A DNA stretch of 64,000 nucleotides from Fasciolopsis buskii (lineage: Eukaryota > Platyhelminthes > Trematoda > Plagiorchiida > Fasciolidae), in the NCBI GenBank assembly GCA_008360955.1, contig LUCM01004196.1, forward strand, positions 21,110-85,109, in the 5' to 3' direction. The position numbers and the translations under genes are program-made. Positions 13,801 to 28,800 of the stretch are shown here, one piece after another; the stretch's first letter is position 1, and every line of letters starts with the position of its first letter. The notes beneath the pieces were generated by a model, which saw only the letters and a list, made by a program, of their open reading frames with translations, ran no database searches and was not told the origin of the DNA.

Positions 13801-16800
13801 GAGGCACGTGAGACTTTATTAGAACACATAAGGAATCGAAATTCGCGCAACAGAATTTACCGAGTTAAGCCACTGAAAAGCCGTATGTGTGGATGGAATT
13901 CATCCTTCCAGGATCATTCAAATATCGCGCGCCCTTTGACTGGCTGCGCTAAGAATCTGGTATCAAATCCTTGTCATTTTTATTTTGTTGTTTTCTTGTC
14001 AGATTTGTGGTTCGATTTTGGTCTCCGTTCGCCGCTACAAGCAATCGGAATTATTACTGTTCGGAAAAATATTGTTTCCCAGCACCGGGCCTGAAACACA
14101 TTCTAATCTATCAAAAAGAGGCCCTCCTGTTGGCTGGCAGGCAGTTCTTGCATGCAACCTTCCGGCCTGGATGTCCATTCCGGCGTCGTGGAGTACAAAA
14201 TCCGTTCTCTGTTTATGATTACGTCGGATCTCTACCTCGCACTTCAGGCACCGATCCATGTTCACACTTGTGTCATCCGCATGCAAGAATCGTGGCTGAT
14301 TCACTCGTGTCGATAGACAGCCTCAGATTCCATCAGCAGGACAGAGTTCCGGACAAGAGGAAAACGGGGGCGGTGTTGCAATATACATAAATTTTTTTGG
14401 TCTGGCAAGTCTGAAGGTAATAATGCGTACTCACTAAACGAAACTGATTGTCTCGTAACGCTGTATCACCTCAGGTTTTCTGGACATACTGGCGCAATCA
14501 TAAGGAGCATATACATTGCCCATTTTAGCTCAGAACACAATACCACATCCTTTTTGACTCTTTTCCGGCATTTATTCCCCCTCATATTGAACATAATATT
14601 CATATAATTTTAGGTGACTTTAATCAGGCAGTAGCCCGACCACCAACTTAGTTCGATAGGAACGTTTCCCCAACTAGAGGGAATTCCGTTTGAGATAGTT
14701 ATTACCAACCACCCTGATTTATTTTCCCTGAAACTGCGTGCTCCAATTTCAAGTAGTGATCATTGTCTGACCAAGATATACTCTCGGTCAACCTTCTATT
14801 CCTTCAGGCTAACAAATCAAATTTATATTCGCGTTCGTAAATTTTCACACAACAGCCTTAGTCTTCTTCAAAAATCCTTTTCACTCGCGTCTGCTTCCTC
14901 CTCTTTTGAACTCACGATCAGTGCCGACGTCAAACTTTTCCCAGAGACGACTAATGCAGTCTTTGACATCTGCTGTCCCTTACAAACACTATTCATCTCA
15001 AATGGTCGTGTCTCTTCCCAGAAACTGAAATCTCCAAGAAAATACAAGAAGCACTCCTACAAATCACGGAATAAATAGCGTTCGGCATATTTCCGACCTG
15101 ATAAGAGCTGAAATCAAACGCATCGACTATACATTCACCAGCCAACTTCTGAGTGGTAACAACAATCGATTCCTATAGCAAGGCATTCGACTGTTATGTG
15201 GGAAGAAGAAACATGCGAAAACTTCTGCGGATGTCGACAGCATCAATGGTGCTTTCATCCATTCTCCCAGTTATACCCCATTCATATGTGGACAGGGTGA
15301 TGATATGACAGTTACAAGATTTTCTGGGCAAGGGGTGATCGACCTTCTGCACACCACTAAAGTTACCACAGGGACTGAACCTGATAATCTGTCCTAAGGT
15401 CTTTTAGGGCATGGTGCTGTGTTATTGACAGATGCATTCACTTCTATGATTAACACATCGTAAGGCTAGTCTTCTCCCTCTGACTGCTACAGACCCGTAA
15501 CTATTTCCACCTGTGTAAGCAATCTCCGACGATTGTCATTTCTAATCAGGAAGCTTCGACACAAAGGTGAAAAAAGCACCATTTTCCGATTTGTATACCA
15601 ATGTGTTTCTGCAATCCTTCTTTACTGTTCTTCCGTTATTTTCCCGGGTTTACGTAAATGAGATTTCAAAATTCTTCGCTTGGGCCCATTAATTATCAGC
15701 CGTGTTTTTCATACCCCTAACTCAATTGTTCCTAAATCTATATGATCTATCCTTATCAGTATATGAGAAATCTGCTCACAAAATTCTTTCGGATCCCATG
15801 CATCCTCTGCATAACGATTTTTCAAAGTGCCGCCCTGATATTTCGACACGATCCGCTTTTCGTTCCATACTCTCCAGAAGCAATATATATAGGAACTCGG
15901 CTGTCCCATATTTGGCACGGACTTTGACAAACCGTGAATGTTTCAGCCGAATTCCTAAGCAGCTTATCATAATGTGCTCTGATTATTCCTCAGTGAGTTT
16001 TTATTTCAAGTTTACAAGGTGCTGTGTGCAAGATTCCCCCACACGATTTTTGACTGAAATGAGACAGTATTTTTTGTACGCAAAAGTCTATGCAGTATAA
16101 CATGATGACGATTGCAATGAATATCGGAAGTACAAAAAGGATTTGGTCTTTGGCCTATCAAACTATGGCCTAGCACTATTAATCCCTGGACGAATTAACG
16201 AAGAACCGATCACAAGAGACTTACTAGGATGAAATTCGGGAGGCGTCACTGACCACACCCGTGAGGGATTCTTGCGGACAACCAAAACCACCACATACAG
16301 CGTTCTGCCCAATCGTACTGTTGTATTCATGACCACTTGTGACGACGAAATATACCGGTGGGCCAACACGTAGGTCAGTACTCATTGCGTTAAAATAGGA
16401 TAAAACGTACGAGTCGCTAGGCATAGCCAAACGTTGATCCAACCCGACCTCGATCCAGTTCGGGACGATCGCTAAGGAGAAGCAAAACCATGCCAAACTG
16501 CACACAACCACAATGGGACGAACCCAACCAGAGAACAGGAACGGAGCGAACCAATTCACAATCATACGATGAAGCCAGGGACTAGTGCTCGCACCTATCC
16601 CGAAGAGCAGCGGTAAAATGAGATCGGGGAGAAACAAGGCAATTTACAGTCTATCGGGAGGGTAGACTCGATCAGCCACAGGCAATTAACCCTGACTGTT
16701 TAGTTACGTGATCTAAAAACGTAATAGACGACCCGACAAAATAAAGCTGTTGAGTTCCGTTTCAGTGAGTCCTGCCTTGGAGCCAAGTGACCATCGGGAA

Positions 16801-19800
16801 ATCGATTCTGCTTCGAAGCGACAGATGGATCGATAAAATCAATGCAAAAAATTGTGCCAAAAATGACAAGGAAAACTCAAATTGCCTGTTGAGTGCTAAA
16901 TTACGGAGCCTGCGACTGGTTTTGATGTGCTTCAACCAATTTGAGTGGTGCACTTTAGCGCTACCGGACAAATGCTAAACTGTACAACCTGCCGAAGATG
17001 TGCTGCACGCACATTCGAAAGTACAAATATAATTATGAAGTCTAATAAGAGAGGAACTGGAGCCTGATGCTCCCCATGTGTAAGGTCGATGGCATGAATT
17101 GAAGTTTGTGCATAAAAAATGAAGTCTGAAATGCAATCAGTCTGGTATAGTTACGTCAATCCCACAACATTACGTGCAAGTAACTGAGATTTATATGAAA
17201 TAGGAATGAATGGAAACAAAGAAACGACGTCAATTTAAATTCAACGCTCAGTGAGATGCAGGGAATACAGTCGAACGTAAGAATGATAAATTTCGGGTCC
17301 ATAGTTATGTTGACTGACATATCTCGTTTAGAAGCCCTGTCGAGAAAGTCTTTTTCAAGCAAAGCGGTCCATAAATTTAATACATCGTATTTTGATCAGA
17401 ATTATCTATACCGCTGAAATATCTGCATCCTTACTTCCTAAATTCCAACTAGTTATACAGATAATTTCTACACCATATGCTCCGAATTCCGCAAATAATC
17501 ATCGTGCAAGGCTAAGTAAGCTGGTGAATTAGATGTCCTAGCTTTATTTCACATACCTATTCGTGACAGCATTGACCTCACCCTTGGGTTATTTATTTAA
17601 TTCTTCGATGCCTCCAAAGCCTCAGGCTCCGAGTGCGCCACTCGCCCTGAATGCTTCATGAGACGCTCCCGAATGACCGGCTTCGTGGCGAATGTCAAGT
17701 GCCTTCCATCGGGTTGAATGCTCTTTGATAATCTTTCATCTTTTACTTTGTTTTTTGGTGAAATAACAGTGTACATCATTTTTAGAGAGCGGGCTGTCGT
17801 CAACAGAGGACTGCAAAATGGGGAAGTTGACCAACGATGGAGGGACTGGAACCCATGACCTTCAGATCCAATCGCCACAATCGTATTCGCTACTGGGATG
17901 GCAAAGCCCTTATACGAAAGCAACCACGGACGGCGCACGAACCATAGGTCTGTTATTCTCACCGGCATCTGTGGCAGACTGGGCACCTATGGTATTTAAC
18001 TCCGTCCAAAACGAGCATGAATAATGCAATCAATCACCAGTCCTTAGCGGGTAACGTGACCCTCAGATCGTCCGTTTACTCCGTGGATTAGTTAAAGGAT
18101 CGGAGTGGGGTCCCCTAAATCAAGGTGCACCCTGGTTTGGGCAACTGGGTAGCATCTGGGCTACAGAGGAATCATATATCCTGGGGAAGGCCGAAGACGG
18201 GGAATGGACGAAATATCGCATGTGGTGAACATTATTTCCTTTTCCTTCCTGTTTTTTTCCTCACGACTTTTATCTCTTTTCATGGTTCCGATGACATGGT
18301 CTGTACTCAAATTTGTGCATTTATACATATACATAACACATATCGATCACTAAGCATATGTGGAAAAACTTGATATAGGTTGACATTTCAGCATGAGAAC
18401 TAAACAGTGAATACAAACATATCTGTGTCAAATTCACAATGGCCGAAAAAAGTAGTACACTACCAAGAAAAAAAACCATTCAGTGAAGGTAGATGAGGCG
18501 GATTTGAGGTCGCAAATGGTTTATGCTTCGGTATGAACAAGTGCGATCATTTCAACTGATTTAAAACAAAGAATATTCGACTCACTGGGTATTCCGTCGT
18601 TCTCCAAAGGAGCCGAAAGCTGTACATCATCCAAGGCGGACGAACTGAGAGACAAGGAATCTACCTCACCTACAGGACGCGAGCTATCCATAGAATTATT
18701 TTCATGCCCAGCTATTTGTGAGTGGTCCGTGGAAGACCGCAAACCGAAACAGCAGAAAATGTCAAATCGATTCGCCTGGGGAAAAAGGCATAAACAATTT
18801 TTGCGGGCATATGCGGAATTATGCGGAAAATCCGAATTACTTCTCATAAACACTAATAGTAAGACGAAGATTTATCGTCGTCCGGCTCGCGATCACGCTA
18901 GACCTATTAGGATCCTGTGCCGTCCAATGGCACCCTAATTTTCAAGGTCAAGCTTGGGAGTTCATGTTGCTTCCTTTGGTTGTGAATTCTAGTGGCCACG
19001 AAGCACAGTATCTCTATCACACTCATTTGTGAAGCATGCAATAGAAAATAAGACGAAAAAATTTTGCAATGACTAGTGGGATTGTACAAACAGACAAAAC
19101 AACTGATAGGTGAAGATAAGAGACGAAAAACCGCAAAATTTTCAATCACTTTTTGCATATCGACAACCAAACGGGGCAAATTTCCTTTTGGTTTTGGGGA
19201 GAAGGTGTGTTTGGAGATTAAGTGAAGCACAGTATGAGGTAATACCCATAGTTAAAAGACAGTGGAAGAGGAGAACCGAGAGAAGATTTACATATCAGCC
19301 TGATTACTGACTCAACTTTTGAAGAGAGAATGCCTATATGTAGGTGGAAAAGCAGACAATGAGAAAGAATTCCATAGTTTTGAAGTTCGAGGTAAAAATA
19401 AGATTAAAAAATAGAAAGAAACATTACACTCAATAACAGGAACTTGATAAAAATGACTAGCGATTTGTGTGCAAGAAAAGCGGGAAAGTGTTACAGAAAG
19501 AGAAACTACTGTGAAAAAATCCGAAGAACAAAAATCGAAGCAGTATCAACAGAAGAGAGATGAGAGAGCAACTGTCTAAACCTGGGCTAATAACTAGGAA
19601 GACCCGTCGATCAGCTGGGTGGCCTTTCGTTGAACCCGATCAAGAAATAGACAAAATCCCATTGCAGACGTGACTCAAGTGCGAGGCAGATTTGAGCTCG
19701 AAATGGCAGATGAGCTGAAGTGGAATAAAAGTCTGATGCGAAACAGAAGCAAGCTCAGATATGGAGGACCAGCATCATGAAAGATTAAGGGATGGATCGA

Positions 19801-22800
19801 GAAAACAGTCCGCTGAACATCAAGTGTAACATGACTGCTGCAGCCCCGAAAGATATATTCAACGTCGGAGATTAGAGATAAACTGATGACACAACGACCA
19901 TGATCAATGTTGGCGTTTGCGTGGTGACAAATGCGACAAGCAAGGGAGAACAATGGAGAATGGTATCACTGGGAAAAGAATGGATTGGGTTGGAGGTAGT
20001 CGATAGGTCCTTGATTAGTAAAAGAAAGAGTGGGCGATAATACTGAACCGGAATTTACGGAAAAAGGTTGGGATAGGACCCTCATCAACTCAGACGGAAA
20101 TGTCACACGTACTGAGGAAAATTGTAACCGAAGATATGTGTGTCGGGTAGTACCGGAGTTCGAGCATTTTAACTGGAGGACTTTTGCATCAGACTAAGTC
20201 AGAAACGTGGAAAACGTCGAGTGAGACAGGGCGCATTGCTCCGTCGTTGGCCAGTGTAGCAGTGCAGGAGTTTGAGACGAGGTCGTTCAATAGTCCTTGC
20301 GCTGGAGAAACGTAGACAGTTGGTCGGAGATGTTACTTCTAAATGCTTTCGAAATAGAAGGCTGATTGAAAGTCATTAGAGTCAAGGACAATCGCGCTCC
20401 GGAAAACAAGAAATCCCGGCGTGCTTCCCGGCGATGGGGAAGGGAAAATGCTTGGGAGAAGGAGGGAACGTGAAAGAGGAGCTAACTCAGGTGAGTACAT
20501 TTTAAGAACAATGGGTGGTCTTCCACTAGAAAAGGTGGCTTGCAAACTTCCAAAAAACGCAGCGCTTGAAGGATTCGGTAAGCGCTAACACAAGGTAGGA
20601 GAAAGGGAAGTGCCAGAGGAACGAGGCGAAGGTGCAGGACAGTTGAATAAAAAAAATGGAAGGAGGGAATCGCCGAGCAAAATCCTCAGCTTTCTGGTGT
20701 GGTTCCCAGACAAGATCATCAGATGAAAAAGAAACTGAAGAGACAGCAATTGTGCGTGACTGTTTTAGCAAGGTATCAAAATGTTCGGCTACTGTTTGCG
20801 AGGTTGGGACCTGCAAGGGAAGAAGTTGACGAACACTTAAACCTAGCTCGGACGAAGCAATGGTAGGAGACCGGAGTGATTGAACGAGGCCAGCGGCAAG
20901 ATGCTGAGCACCTCAGAAACACGACCACAAGATTAAACCGCTGGCAGGTTTCGCATCTGCACAGGTGGAAAAGATTGGAATAAAATGCTTCATGCTTTGA
21001 GGAACCGTGTCGGCAGAACTGGAAACATGCGTAAAGTTTCGCAGTGGAACAACAATAGTTCCAGAGATATGAAGCCAAGCAGTAGCGAAAGTCATCCCGT
21101 CTGAGTGAACTGCAGCGTCAAAATGGTTGTCTTAAAGAGGATGGAAGGTCAAGGCGACCGACCGATTACTGAATGTCACGCAGAGGTCACATGCCACAAG
21201 CTGGCGAATGCCAATCGAGCCTTCTGCTATACGACACTAAAACGTCACTACCGTCTTTGAAGATCGGCAGAGATAGCCAATCTGATTTTGTACTTTGATA
21301 GCTCCCTGATCAATTCCATTTCTGATGGAGGACTGGCATCCAGTGCATTGGATTACTTGCAGTCAAAAGTAAGGGCACCCTCGTGGCAGTGGGCCAACTA
21401 AACTGTTCCCGAAAATGTTCCCCCAATAGCCCCATCAGACGTCTCTTAAAGTAAGTCAGTGAGCTGCCACGCTCGGCTTCCGTGAACCAATATCCCTAAT
21501 TAGTCGGTAACAGTCGCCATTGCTGTTGACAGCTGCAGACTTTCCCATTTTCTTACATTTCGCCATACATCGTTGCTCCTGCCAATTTTTGAAGCTCGCG
21601 GTCATCTGAAGTTTCAGATTCACGCGTCTCATTGCAAGTGACATACAGGGGAACGGATGTGGCAGCATCTAATGGAGTAGATAAAGTCGAAGTAATCCAT
21701 CAGTCTTGTTCTCATGGCTCGGAGACAGGCGCGGAAATTACTGTTGAGTATAGAGCTTCTTTGACCTACTTCCAATTTCGGCTCGGATCTATTGGCGCAT
21801 TTTTGAGACTAGTATCGCGCTAAGAGCTCTGATCGAAATTGTAGCTGGCTAATTATGTCTAGAAACAATTTCGCAGAACGCGTATTATTCGTGTTGGTGC
21901 GATAACAGACTAAGCGCAAGCAAAAACGAGAACAGATGTGTACCAGCGGCCGACAGTCTTAGACTGACCCGCGCCACCGGTCACTAATGGCAATGTGGTC
22001 GAGCTGAGTTGAACTCTGTAAAAAAAGAAAGGATACCAGATGAGCCGATGGCGCTTATTGCGTAAAAGGTTGGTGTTTGCAAGAAACAGTCTGCGCTTGG
22101 AGCAAACTTGGATGAGGCAGTCAGCGCTGACGGCCTAATCGGCGGGGCAAGAGAATCGGGCTCCGATATGCTGTCCTGCTTGTTCTAGGTAGCCAAGTAG
22201 GCCGTGAAAATCGCCGACAGCGACCGCGTCTATTGAATGCGCACTTCGGAGTAATGGAGAGAGCTCCTGATAGAATTCGTCTTTAGTCGGGAATGTATTC
22301 AGTGGATGCATACACAGATAAGAAGAAAAGCAATGCTTCAGTCGACTGTTGTTGCTACGTACGTTCAGCCAAACGGCACACAAACGACTCTTGACAGGAA
22401 TCCAGTCTAACAAATTACGCTCGGCAAGCATTCTTAGGATGATCCCAACCCCTTATTCGATTGGCCGTGCGTGCATTGAAAGTAACCAAGTAAAGAGAAC
22501 TTCGGTTGAAATAATGCGTGCAAACTATTTGTTCTTCTTCTACTAATGTCGCCATCCGACAAGCTTATCGAGCCGCAATTCTTCGGGGGATCTTGAATGA
22601 TCCCTATAACAGTAGGACGGAAACTAGACAAGTCCCCTGCAAAAAGGATGCTGGAGGTATTCGGGTCCGAAATATTTCGCCAATTCTCACACCACAGAAG
22701 TGGCACTGAATTTCAACAGAATAAGTTGAAGAAACATTTCGTTAGACACTACCTGTGGTAGTTAACAGAGTGGCAGTTTCTAGTTCCTGACAATAATAGC

Positions 22801-25800
22801 AGACTGAAATCCCTAGTTCAAAGCTCTATCGCTATGGACGTTGTGTACCGGGATAGTTATTAATTCAAATGAGTAATGGTCAAAAGTAGAAAAATTTTAA
22901 TCAACAATGGACACGATGGCAAACGCAAGTCCTCTCATGGATATATACCCAATGTTCGCTCTTTACAATCCTACCTTCCATGGCGCCAGATGGCTTATTG
23001 TGGTCTGTGGAAAGATGATTCGTTCTAGAGATACGTTGAAAATAAACAACTGTTTGCGAGAAGAATCTTATCAGCAAGCAAACATGTTTCAGAGACAAGA
23101 AGGTTAAGGCAGTGCATGTCCGCACACATTCTTCAACAATTCAAATGTTGGTGTTGGTTTTCTAAGCCCTGTAGCCGATAAGGGTGATTTACTCTCGACC
23201 GATGATGAAAAGTGTGCAGATTTAATGTCAAGCTCGGCGATCATAATTCTCCGAAAGATCAAACTGCACGGCAGTTTCCGTATTTAGTTTTTGAACCAAT
23301 CAATCTTGCATTATCGGTCTCGAATTTCGGTTGTTACCTAAGCGCAGTTTGCAGCCAAAAAATAAGTGAAAGAGGAATAATAGAAGAAAAACGGCAACAC
23401 GATGAGCAAAAGGAACGAAGATAGACATCGAATACAAGACCGCCACAGAGTTCAGCATTTTGCCATATCACGGGAGAAAACCTCCTGGATTTAACCCAAC
23501 TTGAATTATTCGACACATTTTGCAGTTACAGATCTTATATTCTGTTGCCAAGCCATCAACCGATCGCTTCATCCAGTTTTTCAAAGACCGAAGAATACGA
23601 TCTGTAGGCATACAAAACATGGCCCCAAGCAACTCAACCAACTCAAAACTTCAGAGCCCGTTTTATCGACTGACCTCCGTGGTGTGATATTTTACAACTA
23701 ATCTATCATATCCTGGCCATCAAACACTGACAGTTTCCATTTGTCTTCCGTTTGCATCGTCCATATTTTTGAGCCGTATGGCAGGATCGCAGTGTAAACC
23801 CGACGTCCGACCGATAATCGGTTGTTACGCGGACACCACGCAATCCGCGAATTCGAAAGGCCAACCGATCTTCGTGTACGCGACAAAAGGAAGCGAGAAA
23901 TACTGAGATTTAAAATCTTTTTCAATTACCCATTAATTGTGTGAGTGTGGTTGAAGCGTATGGCCAATAGTTCAGAACAACATAGGGTAGTAACAGATCA
24001 GATATCACGAGACGGACAATAACCAATCGTTGTCTGCCACAACATGGACAAACGCAAAACAAACCGACATATTTAGTAAATCAGAAGAAAGATTATAGGG
24101 GTCTGCTGACGAGTCATTACTTACCGCATGTCTTCGGGCATCCAGGGTCAACAGCGCTACGAAGGCGAAAATCTGAAGCAGGAAATTGAATACGATAGCC
24201 ACACCAGCGTACAGAGCAAATGCTCGTACTGCTGGCATAGATGTGAGAGCTCCTGAAGAAAGGAAAAGGAAGACAAAAGTTAACGCAGTGCGAGGAGATT
24301 TCTCCATATATTTGCCGCTGTTAGCCGTTGCATACTTATGCATGGTTTCCGACTGTTGCTGTGTCATACGTCGTCGAAATGCTCCAAAATCATATTGCGA
24401 GGAAATCTGGGTCATACTCGTTTACTAATTCAAATGTGGTCGTTTCTTAAGAACGGGCATTTGAGTATCGCTTTAACATGTGAAAAAGTGAACTAACGGA
24501 ATATTAGGACCGTTAACCGAGTGCTATTGACCATCTCGTGATTCTTTACGACTTGCCCATTTATTCGAAACCATCTTCGGTATACTCACATCAAAATTAT
24601 TTTCCCGAAGCATTGCGATTTAGCTGATTCGACCAAAAGTGATTCAAACTGGGACAATCAGCTCGCACCATTAGCGTCCTCTGAGATGCTGTTGATATCT
24701 GTTTTCGCATCAATAGACAGTTATGTGCACTGAAAAATGACATTTTTGCCTGTCCCGTCAGGTCGGTGACACGATGTCAGCCACCTGTTACCTGGAGTCT
24801 TATTCACTCAACAGCGGTTAAGAATGACATTGACTGCAGCCCATAGCATGGGCAATGTCAGCAGGTGAGCAATTCCATACTCGAGATCTAGATGGAACTT
24901 GACATGCTGTAAACCGAGATTAGCGAAAAGTAAATCATTCTTTCAAATCCTCCTGGAGTAAGCACTATCCACTACCGTCAAAGAACGTACCGCAAACGGA
25001 AAACGTAAAGCAGTCAGCTCAAGATGGCCAGGTGCTGATCTTTATTTGTGCTCGGTAAATATTCAGAGACTCACGGTGATAATTCCATTTCAAGCAAAGA
25101 ATCACATCCACGTCAGACCACTAGGAAATTTCAAAAGTAGCGTCCAACTTCCAAGAGTATGGGGATGGTAAACAGTCACGAAACAACGTTCTGCGAATGC
25201 ATCTCAAACATGCCTACATCATTGTCCAAACGGTTGAGAAAAACCTGCAACTAACATGGATCTTCATTCAGTCACACAAAGTCATTCGCATATTTGCAGT
25301 GAGATAATTTCCTGTCTGGACAAGATTATATAGTAAATTGTTATTGAGGAAGCTGTAACTTTGACCTAATGATGTGCCATAGTATCAAATGGCCCAAGTC
25401 AATCAGACGGATTCAAGCGAAGACAAAAGAATTTTGGAAGCACCGATGGGTGTGAATTTTAACCCAATTTACACCATGTTGGTTAATCAAGGTTTTGATA
25501 AAGAATACCTAATGGCGTTGACTTGCGGCAACAAGCACACAGACGTGTGATCATATTGATCAGCGAATTCGAAAATCTACACCCTTTATCTGGTCGTCAG
25601 TCGGAGGCTAAGTATGCATAAATAGACTCACGAAAACACGAAAAAAATAACGGACCTAAATGAATATGACTGATACAACAACGAATGTTTTCCACTTATC
25701 GCTGATTTGCAAAAGCGAACTTCCACCGTACATGATACTTTGTATCTGTAATGACTCATTTGCCTCTAAATGCCTCGGTGTGGCTGGGGGTGGGTATCTC

Positions 25801-28800
25801 AGGCACCGAGTCACACTCAACTTAAGCGCCCATCGAAATGATCCCAAGTGAAAGTGGGTCCCATAAAGACTACGATGAGAAAGTGCTACGCGTTGACTTA
25901 TTGTGGCGGAAGTGCAGTCACAAAAGACCGAGGACGACGGCGAATGCGCGGCGCTCTCCACACCGTTGATCAAGGTTTGATAATCCGTTTAGGAGACACG
26001 GTTGAACCCTAAATCCAAACCAACCGTGGACAGCATACGAACCATAGGCCTACATGCTCATCGGCAACTGTGGCAGAGACAGGCACTTGTAATCAGGCTC
26101 CAACCGATCACGACAGAGTGAGTGTAGGCACATGCTCCTGCCAGTCTTGAAGAAGAACCTTGAACTTTGGATATACGAAGCACATACCATACCAGGATGT
26201 CTCAATCACCAATCGGTTCAACGTGTGTTGAATCACTTGCGCATCGTCGCTCATCAAGGCGATATCACCGGTATACTCGAAGTCAAATGTTTCCTGGGAC
26301 AGGTTCATCTCCGTCGACCATTGGACCAGACAAAGCCCTCTGTATGACATAATCTACGACAGAGATGGAAAGAAACGGGGATACAAAGGCTATGTTGTGC
26401 CCCGTTAAAAAATGGCGAAGAATGATGAAAGCTGGTCATTAGCCCCAACCCACCCTGACGTATGACAGTACAAATCTGCAGGGACCGATACACACCCCCA
26501 GGATACTCCATTCCCCAACAAGCAGTGAAACAGTGCAGAATTATCAACGGAGTCGAAGGATATGCGAATGTTTAGGAGCAGGAGAACCGTGTGCCGCTCG
26601 GAGGGTGAATAGCTGGTCAAGTATTACACATGGCCACCAATCTAGCGTTCTTAGTACCACAGATTTCAATTCTGCTATTATCTTTCTACAAGAACCTATA
26701 CTTTTCGAGATATTTTGAGGTTGATGTTATTTTAAATACTGCACAGTGGAAAATCATCACATGGCCGCAAAACGATTCACAAAACCTCGCTCTGTCATTG
26801 GTTGTTTCCCCTATCGAACAAGCCCATTCCACAAAACTATATAAACGATATAGCACAGTTGACTTCTGATTTGTGTTTAGTGGGTCACCAATAAACGCGC
26901 GGCTGTTCCGTGTTTGTCGTCCCTTTCTCGCTAGCAGATCCAATTCTGCGTTCTGGTTTGTTCCATTTCGTTGTACGATTACGAGACCTGAAGGCTCAAG
27001 CCCGAATTATTGTGCATCCAACCTCAGTGTGTTAGTGCCCTGCTAGACCACAGACGTTGTGTTCCTGTGCTAATGTGTGATGTCGTGCTGACGTCTTGTG
27101 TGGATCACCTTAAGTGTGGAACATAACACAAACCCATCCACGACCGGTGCAAAACCCGGCCTGTTCCCGGAGAGTTTGCCTTTCATGCGTATTGTGCAAC
27201 CTGAAAAGAATGATGAGCACCATCGGGATTACGTTGTTACCTGTGGTTTATGCATCCACTGTGCAAACCCTATTCAAGGATGGAGAAAGCGGTACATCCT
27301 TTCATGAAGATGGGACACTTCAGAAATACCGAACTTTGGAGAACAAAATTCGAAGATTTTTCATCAGCTTTATCCATCCATTTTTAAAATCTGGAGTGAA
27401 ACCATTGGAACCTGGTGCTTTAGGATGAACAAAGATTTGGATATCTTTGTGGATCTCCGGCGCCGGTCGATTTGCTGAAACAGGCCATGAGAAGTGTGCC
27501 GCACCTTCTGTAGGAGGGGTTGGTGCTGGAGGCCAGCTAAACTTTAGTTCAGAACGTTCCGCCCAGCATTGCTGTAATTCTGGGTAAGGGAACCACCGTT
27601 CTTACGGGTCGTTCCACTTACACTCACCGCCTTTCTACCGGTAGCTCGGACGAGGGAAAACCTTGCAGCAGCATGTTTCATTGTCGAGAGTACTAGATCC
27701 CGCGATTTCTATGAAGACTTGAGTGGAGCTCATGTTTTGGTTCGAGTCCTGCTTCTTTCGACTAGCTACCAACCGGGATGGACTAACGTGCGTCAAGAAG
27801 TCACAGACAGCAGAAATCCAGGGTGTCACAACGAGACGGGTCAGGCCACAATTCACTAAGACAGGAGAGTACAAAGCATTCTTGATAAAAAGTGTTTCGG
27901 ATAATTGATGTCTAAGGTACTTTTTCGAAACTGAAAAAACTCGACCCCCGCAATCATCCTTTGTGATAGGCTGAGGGCAATCAATTACTCGAAACCTGAT
28001 TGTAACTGGTGGTGTTGGAGAGACCACATAATGAACTGCGAAATCTAGGGCAGATTTTGCCAACCCTCGAGACCAATGACATTTGGCTTTTATTCAAGAG
28101 AAGACTGTACAATGCGGCAGTTCGTAATATTTCCCTTCAAGGTTGTGAGGATCGTCCTCTTGCAGTTGAGGAATCTGGGCTACTTTCTGCATTTGATCCC
28201 CGATGTCGTCAAAACATTGTTTAAGTCGAGTGGGAACATTTGGTGAGCCATGACGATCAGCGTCGAAATGTGCTAGCTACAGACAGTCGTCTCTTGGCTA
28301 AGGGGATCACTCCCATATCGCCTTTTGTGGCTTTGACAGGTTTCGCGCATGCCTACAAATCGTCCAATTTCTCCTGTTGAGCAAGACTGGAAGAAGCGAC
28401 GAGGCGATCAGGCTGACTTGGCATAAAAGTATGAAGAAGTAGGCTTTTATTTCGGTGTCGGCTGTGGTTGGTTGGAGACGCTGGGAGACGCCGTTAAGAA
28501 TTGAAGTCAGTCGTGTGAGTGTTGTATTGTCTGCCTGCAGAACTGGTCCCCCTAATAAAAAAACAACCGTTGTTTTATTGTCTTTTATCATTTTCCCACT
28601 TGCGTCCACTTTCTGCCTTGTTCTATTCAAACACTGCTTGTTTTCAACTCGGTGTCACACAAATGCGCATACATCTCAGACTGATATTCTAAGAAATGGA
28701 CTTGTCACGAGCATGAAGACACAAGAAGTTAGCAGGAAAATGTAGAGGTGTGAACATTCAGACTTACCGCAGAAAAATGCCACTGACTCCGCCGTGCTGG

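Larger units (their letters stand above)
11917..16224 (-). other. NPC1 intron, 4.3 kb, with LTR-like repeat and LINE relic
   Basis: This intron contains an LTR-like repeat (12.49-13.04 kb) and a CR1/Jockey-like endonuclease relic (about 14.2-15.0 kb), both on the plus strand, antisense to NPC1. A plus-strand frame at 15702-16100 (132 codons) may be a further decayed element piece but shows no recognisable motif. Confidence 0.8.
18776..24124 (-). other. NPC1 intron, 5.3 kb, with RTE LINE relics
   Basis: Intron between the end of the sterol-sensing domain and the ANRFDIFCC exon. The stretch 19.0-20.6 kb is purine-rich on the plus strand and holds nothing recognised. RTE-like LINE relics occupy about 21.1-22.5 kb and 23.7-23.85 kb, both on the minus strand. 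Confidence 0.8.
24253..28767 (-). other. NPC1 intron, 4.5 kb, with LINE relics and LTR-like repeat
   Basis: Intron within the sterol-sensing domain coding region. The first part (24.25-25.95 kb) shows nothing recognised. It then holds a dispersed repeat (26.0 kb), an RTE RT relic (26.1-26.6 kb, minus), LTR-like copy B (26.65-27.12 kb, plus) and an RTE C-terminal relic (28.0-28.5 kb, plus). Confidence 0.8.

Noticed and set aside
20526..21095. Minus frames of 96-100 codons rich in Ser and Cys
   Set aside because: No motif. They may lie in the eroded RT region of the RTE relic, but no block could be identified, so no gene was called.
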